A DNA stretch of 25,486 nt from Alcanivorax sp. (lineage in GTDB: Bacteria; Pseudomonadota; Gammaproteobacteria; Pseudomonadales; Alcanivoracaceae), in contig SLJS01000172.1 in the NCBI GenBank assembly GCA_007135015.1, positions 1 to 25,486 on the forward strand, in the 5' to 3' direction. The translations under genes and the position numbers were made by a program. Shown piece by piece: positions 21,908-25,486 of this stretch. The notes beneath the pieces were generated by a model. The model saw nothing but the letters and a program-made list of their open reading frames with translations, ran no database searches and was not told the origin of the DNA. The first letter of the stretch is position 1; each line of letters opens with the position of its first letter.

Positions 21908-22810
21908 ATGCAATTGACCCCCCGACAGATGCAGCTTCTCGAGCGCGCGGCACCGCTGGTGCGCGGCGCGCTGGCGCTGGCATTGATGGTATGGCTGGCG
22001 AAGGTGGTGGCCGATACCGCCCTGCTGTCGCTGGCGGGCCCGGCACAGGTGCCCGAGCCCGATGACGACATGGCTCGTGTGGAAGTGACCGAGCGCACCG
22101 GTGCGGGCGGCGAGCTCTCCACTGCCCGTGTGGCCGACTGGGAGCTTTTCGGCGAATACGAGCCGGAGGAGCGGGAAGTCAGGGTGGTGGATGCGCCGGA
22201 TACCACCCTGCAGCTGAAACTGCTGGGGCTGTTCGAGCATTCGGACCCGCAAAAGGCCCGGGCCATCATCGAAGGTCGCGGCGGGGATGCGGAGCTGTAT
22301 TATCCCGGAGACGACCTGCCCGGCGGGGCCGTGCTCGAAGAAATCTATGTGGACCGTGTGATCCTGCGCCACCGCGGGGAACTGGAAGCGCTGCGGTTCG
22401 ATGAGCCGGAGCTTGGCGGCGCGACAGCGGCCACGCCGGACGGAATCAGCCGTCGAAGCGCTTCCCGGTCCAATGGTAGCCCGCCGCGCCCCCCGCAGCA
22501 GGCGGATACGATGCCCGAGGGGCTTCCCGGCGACCCCCGGGAGCAGCGCGAAACCATTATCCGGGACCTGGCGCTGCAGCCGGTGGAGGAAGGCGCTTCC
22601 TCCGGTTATCGTATTACCGACCGATCGCCCCGGGAGATCATCAGCCAGGTAGGCCTGCGGCCCGGAGATCAGATAATATCGGTGAACGGGCATTCACTGG
22701 GAGAGGAGGGCGGTGACGTGGCCGCGCTGGAAGAAGTGATGGAAACCGGCTCGGCAACCATCGAGGTGCGGCGGGGTTCGCGCACCTTCACAGTGAGTTA
22801 TCCGCCCTGA
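21908..22810 (+). CDS. gspC: Type II secretion system protein C with PDZ domain
   Basis: The product has 300 residues. One membrane helix is at about residues 20-41 (ALALALMVWLAKVVADTALL). The periplasmic homology region (HR, about 72-163) contains LLGLFEHSDPQKARAIIEGR and YYPGDDLPGGAVLEEIYVDR; it docks onto the N0 domain of GspD. A low-complexity Pro/Ser/Arg linker (180-215) leads to a PDZ domain (232-298) with GLRPGDQIISVNGHSL. GspC links the inner-membrane platform to the secretin and helps choose substrates; PDZ-type C proteins occur in many Gammaproteobacteria, coiled-coil types in others. It lies 58 nt after gspN. Confidence 0.92.
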   Translation: MQLTPRQMQLLERAAPLVRGALALALMVWLAKVVADTALLSLAGPAQVPEPDDDMARVEVTERTGAGGELSTARVADWELFGEYEPEEREVRVVDAPDTTLQLKLLGLFEHSDPQKARAIIEGRGGDAELYYPGDDLPGGAVLEEIYVDRVILRHRGELEALRFDEPELGGATAATPDGISRRSASRSNGSPPRPPQQADTMPEGLPGDPREQRETIIRDLALQPVEEGASSGYRITDRSPREIISQVGLRPGDQIISVNGHSLGEEGGDVAALEEVMETGSATIEVRRGSRTFTVSYPP

Positions 22811-22951
22811 CAGGCTGTTGAAACGTAGCGAGTAAGGCCGGATGCAGGGAAGGCGCACAGAGTACAGCAAACAGGCCATATATCAGGCAGCCGGGTAAGC
22901 AAGCGGCGCACAACGCAGCAGATGGTGCCAGGCGCAACACGGGATCGGACT
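22811..22951. repeat. Possible repeat-derived spacer between gspC and gspD
   Basis: The 141-nt gap begins directly after the gspC stop with CAGGCTGTTGAAA (22811-22823) and continues with CGTAGCGAGTAAGGC. From memory, sequences starting CAGGCTGTTGAAA occur as ends of repeated elements in several proteobacteria. The matching reverse end (TTTCAACAGCCTG) is not present here, so this would be a partial or decayed copy. The gspD ribosome binding site lies at its end. Confidence 0.35.
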
Positions 22952-25054
22952 ATGAAAGCATACAGAAAACGGATCATGGCAATGCTGCTGGCGGGGCTGA
23001 TGTGCCTGCCGGCGATGCTTGCGGCCGATGAGGACGATACCTGGACCGTCAATATCCGTGATGCGGATATCAAGGCCTTCATCAACAAGGTCTCGGAGAT
23101 GACCGGGCGGAACTTCGTCGTGGACCCCCGGGTCCGCGCCCGGGACGTGACCGTGATCTCGCGGGCACCGCTGACCTCCGATGAGGTTTATGAACTCTTT
23201 CTTTCCGTACTGGAGGTTCATGGCTATTCCGCGGTGCCTTCCGGGCAGGTGACCAAGATCGTGCCCGACAGCACGGCGAAGCAGAGAAGCCTGCCTTTTG
23301 ATGACGACGGAACCGGGCCGGGCGAGGCGCTGATCACCCGGGTCATCACCGTGCAACAGACACCCGCGGAAGAACTGGTGCCGGTATTGCGGCCTCTGGT
23401 GCCGCAGTATGGCCATCTGGCGGCGGTCAGCTCCGCCAATGCGCTGATCATCAGCGACCACGCGAACAACGTCCGCCGGCTCGAGACCATCATCGCCCAC
23501 CTGGACGGCACGGAAAGGCAGGAAATGGAGATTATCGCCCTGCAGCATGCCTGGGTCGGTGATGTACTGGCCATGCTGGAGGCACTGACCCCGGAAGAAC
23601 AGACGGGCCGGCGGGGCTCGATACGGCCCGGTTCGCGCCTGAGCATGGTGGCGGACGAGCGTACCAACCGTCTGGTGCTGCAGGGCGACCGGGATGCGCG
23701 CGAGCGCGCGCGGGAGCTGGTGCGTGAACTGGATGTGCCCTCCTCGGAGACCGGGGGCGTGCAGGTCATCCGGCTGCATCATTCCCAGGCCGAGGACATG
23801 GCGGAGCTGCTGGAGCGTTTTGTCGAGGGCGCCGAGGTGGTCGAGGGCGAGGAGATGGGCGAGCGCCGCCGGGGCAAGGCGGCGATCCAGGCGGACCCTT
23901 CCATGAATTCCCTGGTGGTGCGGGCCGAACCCGGCATGATGCAGGAACTCAAATCCGTGATCCGGCAGCTGGACCAGCGCCGCGCACAGATCCTGATCGA
24001 GGCCGCCATCGTGGAAGTCGGCGGTGATCGTGGCCGGGATCTGGGTTTCCAGTGGCTGGCCGGGGACCAGGAGTCCGGGGTCGGCGGCATCAATTTCTCG
24101 GGCGCGGCGGTAAGCGTCAATGACGTGGTTCAGTCCGTGCTCACCGGCGAGCCCACCACCGGGCTGGGTGACGGTCTGACCATTGGCGGCGGGGATCTCG
24201 ACGGCGACGGGCGGCTGCGCTGGGGCGGCTTTCTCCAGGCGCTGGATCGCGAAAGCGACGTGAACCTGCTTTCCACGCCCAGCATCCTTACCCTGGACAA
24301 CCAGGAAGCCTCCATCGTCGTGGGCGAGAACGTACCCTTCATCACCGGCCAGACCACCGGGCAGGCCACCGACGCGCGCAACCCCTTCCAGACGATCCAG
24401 CGCGAGGATGTGGGGATCACGCTCAAGGTCAAACCCAGTCTGGCCGGGCCGAACACGGTGCGGTTGGAGCTGGAACAGGAGTCGTCCGCGGTCCGTGGCG
24501 CCGTCGAGGGCGTGGACGCGGCGGACCTGATCACCAGCATGCGCACCATTGATACCACGGTGCTGGCGGATGACGGCGAAACCATCGTCCTCGGTGGCCT
24601 GATCCAGGATGATCACCGCGAGGTCCAGAGCAAGGTGCCGCTGCTTGGCGACATTCCCCTGCTGGGCATGCTGTTCCGCTTCACCAGCACCGATACGGAA
24701 AAACGCAACCTGGTGGTGTTCATCCGCCCGACCATCCTGGCGGACAACGAAAGGCTGGTGCAGATGACCCGGGAGCGTTACCTGGGCATTACCGCATTGC
24801 AGTTCCGGCTGGACCGCCACGGCGAACTGAGGCGGACGGTACCCTCTCCCCTGCCGGTCGACGTGGATGATGTATTCGACGGTCGTGACGGGGTTCCGCA
24901 GGCGGTACAGGAATACGCCGAAGACCGGATCTATCCGGAGGACCGCTGGCGGCCCGAGGACCAGGAAGACGGGGAAGACCCCGCGCGGGAACAGGAACAA
25001 TCCGGGCCGCAGTCCCTGGAACTGACCCCGGAGACCGGGCAGGAAGAGAACTGA
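22952..25054 (+). CDS. gspD: Type II secretion system secretin GspD
   Basis: The product has 700 residues. A signal peptide is at 1-25 (MKAYRKRIMAMLLAGLMCLP, cleavage near Ala24/25). Domains in order: N0 (about 31-105, WTVNIRDADIKAFINKVSEM), N1 (about 125-190), N2 (about 192-262), N3 (about 268-342), then the secretin core (about 345-600). The core contains QILIEAAIVEVGG, the signature VPLLGDIPLLGMLFR (about 562-576) and VVFIRPTI. The last roughly 80 residues are acidic and rich in Pro and Gln and may be an S-domain-like, pilotin-contacting region. GspD forms the ring-shaped outer-membrane channel for folded exoproteins. The ATG at 22952 is chosen because it begins the signal peptide; the ATG at 22922 would add ten unlikely residues. 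The next secretion gene (gspE) is not within the 430 nt that follow. Confidence 0.95.
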   Translation: MKAYRKRIMAMLLAGLMCLPAMLAADEDDTWTVNIRDADIKAFINKVSEMTGRNFVVDPRVRARDVTVISRAPLTSDEVYELFLSVLEVHGYSAVPSGQVTKIVPDSTAKQRSLPFDDDGTGPGEALITRVITVQQTPAEELVPVLRPLVPQYGHLAAVSSANALIISDHANNVRRLETIIAHLDGTERQEMEIIALQHAWVGDVLAMLEALTPEEQTGRRGSIRPGSRLSMVADERTNRLVLQGDRDARERARELVRELDVPSSETGGVQVIRLHHSQAEDMAELLERFVEGAEVVEGEEMGERRRGKAAIQADPSMNSLVVRAEPGMMQELKSVIRQLDQRRAQILIEAAIVEVGGDRGRDLGFQWLAGDQESGVGGINFSGAAVSVNDVVQSVLTGEPTTGLGDGLTIGGGDLDGDGRLRWGGFLQALDRESDVNLLSTPSILTLDNQEASIVVGENVPFITGQTTGQATDARNPFQTIQREDVGITLKVKPSLAGPNTVRLELEQESSAVRGAVEGVDAADLITSMRTIDTTVLADDGETIVLGGLIQDDHREVQSKVPLLGDIPLLGMLFRFTSTDTEKRNLVVFIRPTILADNERLVQMTRERYLGITALQFRLDRHGELRRTVPSPLPVDVDDVFDGRDGVPQAVQEYAEDRIYPEDRWRPEDQEDGEDPAREQEQSGPQSLELTPETGQEEN

Positions 25055-25060
25055 TTCGAA

Positions 25061-25102
25061 GGGGCAAGGGGCAAGGGACAAGGGACAAGGGACAAGGAGC
25101 AG
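25061..25102. repeat. Heptamer tandem repeat (GGGRCAA)
   Basis: Five perfect 7-bp units follow one another: GGGGCAA twice (25061-25074) and GGGACAA three times (25075-25095), then a decayed unit GGAGCAG (25096-25102). The array starts 6 nt after the gspD stop. Heptamer repeats of this kind are common between genes in several bacterial groups and can vary in copy number by slippage. Confidence 0.9.
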
Positions 25103-25135
25103 GATTTTCGCGAGGGGAGAAGGCTTTCATGGCGC

Positions 25136-25260
25136 GGCCTTGCTGGAGGGTTCCCTCCCCCCTGGAGGGTGTCACGAAAGGTTTGTGGGAGCGCACCTTG
25201 TGGCGCGAAGAGCCTGGCACCGTGCCGGAATCCGGGGCCTTCGTGGCCTTGCTGGAGGGT
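25136..25260. repeat. 16-bp direct repeat flanking REP-like sequence
   Basis: GGCCTTGCTGGAGGGT occurs at 25136-25151 and again at 25245-25260, followed both times by C/T-rich bases (TCCCTCC / CCCCTCT). Between the copies are a third copy of the 10-mer GAGGGTGTCA (25165-25174) and TTTGTGGGAGCGCACCTTGT (from about 25181). The latter resembles the GTGGGAGCG...CGCGAA type of repetitive extragenic palindrome known from Pseudomonas and Xanthomonas. Short frames open here but have no family features, so no gene is called. Confidence 0.6.
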
Positions 25261-25261
25261 C

Positions 25262-25355
25262 CCCTCTCCCCGCCGTGGGAGAGGGACAGGGAGAGGGGGA
25301 TCGAATTACGGGAAAGCATCAAGCAGTGCGGCTTGCGTAGCCTTCCCCCTCTCCC
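25262..25355. repeat. Nested palindromes after gspD
   Basis: Two perfect inverted repeats lie side by side. CCCTCTCCC (25262-25270) / GGGAGAGGG (25277-25285) forms a 9-bp stem with a 6-base loop. GGGAGAGGGGGA (25289-25300) / TCCCCCTCTCCC (25344-25355) forms a 12-bp stem with a 43-base loop. The arms are related, so alternative pairings are possible. The stem at 25289-25355 might end the gspD transcript. A third inverted repeat, CCGGAGC (25417-25423) / GCTCCGG (25441-25447), lies further on. I see no gene in 25356-25486. Confidence 0.7.
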
Positions 25356-25486
25356 CTAACTGCTCTCCCCTGGTGCGGCGCCTCCGATAGGAAGCCCCCC
25401 AATGGACGGACCGCCGCCGGAGCGAGCCGAGCTCTGCGAGGCTCCGGGCCGCGCAAGCGGTATGGAGGGGGAGGCCGCCGAAGGCG

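Noticed and set aside
22883..25081. 732-residue open frame on the - strand opposite gspD
   Set aside because: The composition is typical of the antisense frame of a G+C-rich gene, and gspD on the + strand is certain.
25061..25355. CRISPR array after gspD
   Set aside because: Repeats are short, of several kinds, and lack regular spacers.
25129..25390. Short open frames of 66-76 residues after gspD
   Set aside because: Three overlapping frames run through repeats; none has a ribosome binding site or family features.

Overview
The window is G+C-rich bacterial DNA whose gene content and order point to a gammaproteobacterium. The ribosomal proteins are close to the E. coli versions, the S10-spc-alpha order is the same as in E. 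coli, the rplQ / uvrA / MFS / ssb grouping resembles Pseudomonas, and type II secretion genes follow. Ectothiorhodospiraceae or Chromatiales would fit, but no 16S rRNA or marker search was possible, so this is only a guess.

Positions 1-14264 hold the 3' end of tuf, then the full S10 (rpsJ to rpsQ), spc (rplN to rpmJ) and alpha (rpsM to rplQ) clusters, all on the + strand. Together they encode 26 ribosomal proteins, the translocon protein SecY and the RNA polymerase alpha subunit. A sigma70-type promoter and a leader hairpin followed by six T residues precede rpsJ. A second promoter lies between rpmJ and rpsM, and a strong two-way terminator closes the cluster after rplQ. The outstanding oddity is rpmD: its L30 domain (about 59 residues) follows a roughly 75-residue Lys/Ala/Pro tail made of twelve pentapeptide units, like the C-terminal tail of histone H1. 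No start codon is available that would leave the tail out.

Positions 14265-18755 hold a small predicted outer-membrane beta-barrel gene (+), a 189-bp non-coding element with inverted ends, then uvrA (-) and a CsgD/LuxR-type regulator (-). The regulator is separated from uvrA by its own terminator.

Positions 18756-21117 hold a divergent control region, a YajR-like MFS transporter with a soluble C-terminal domain, and ssb. Positions 21118-25054 hold gspN, gspC and gspD, the inner-membrane and secretin parts of a type II secretion system; gspE and the pseudopilins are not in the window. Positions 25055-25486 carry no gene I can support. They contain heptamer tandem repeats, a 16-bp direct repeat and several perfect inverted repeats, one of which shares a 10-mer with the ends of the element near 15 kb.
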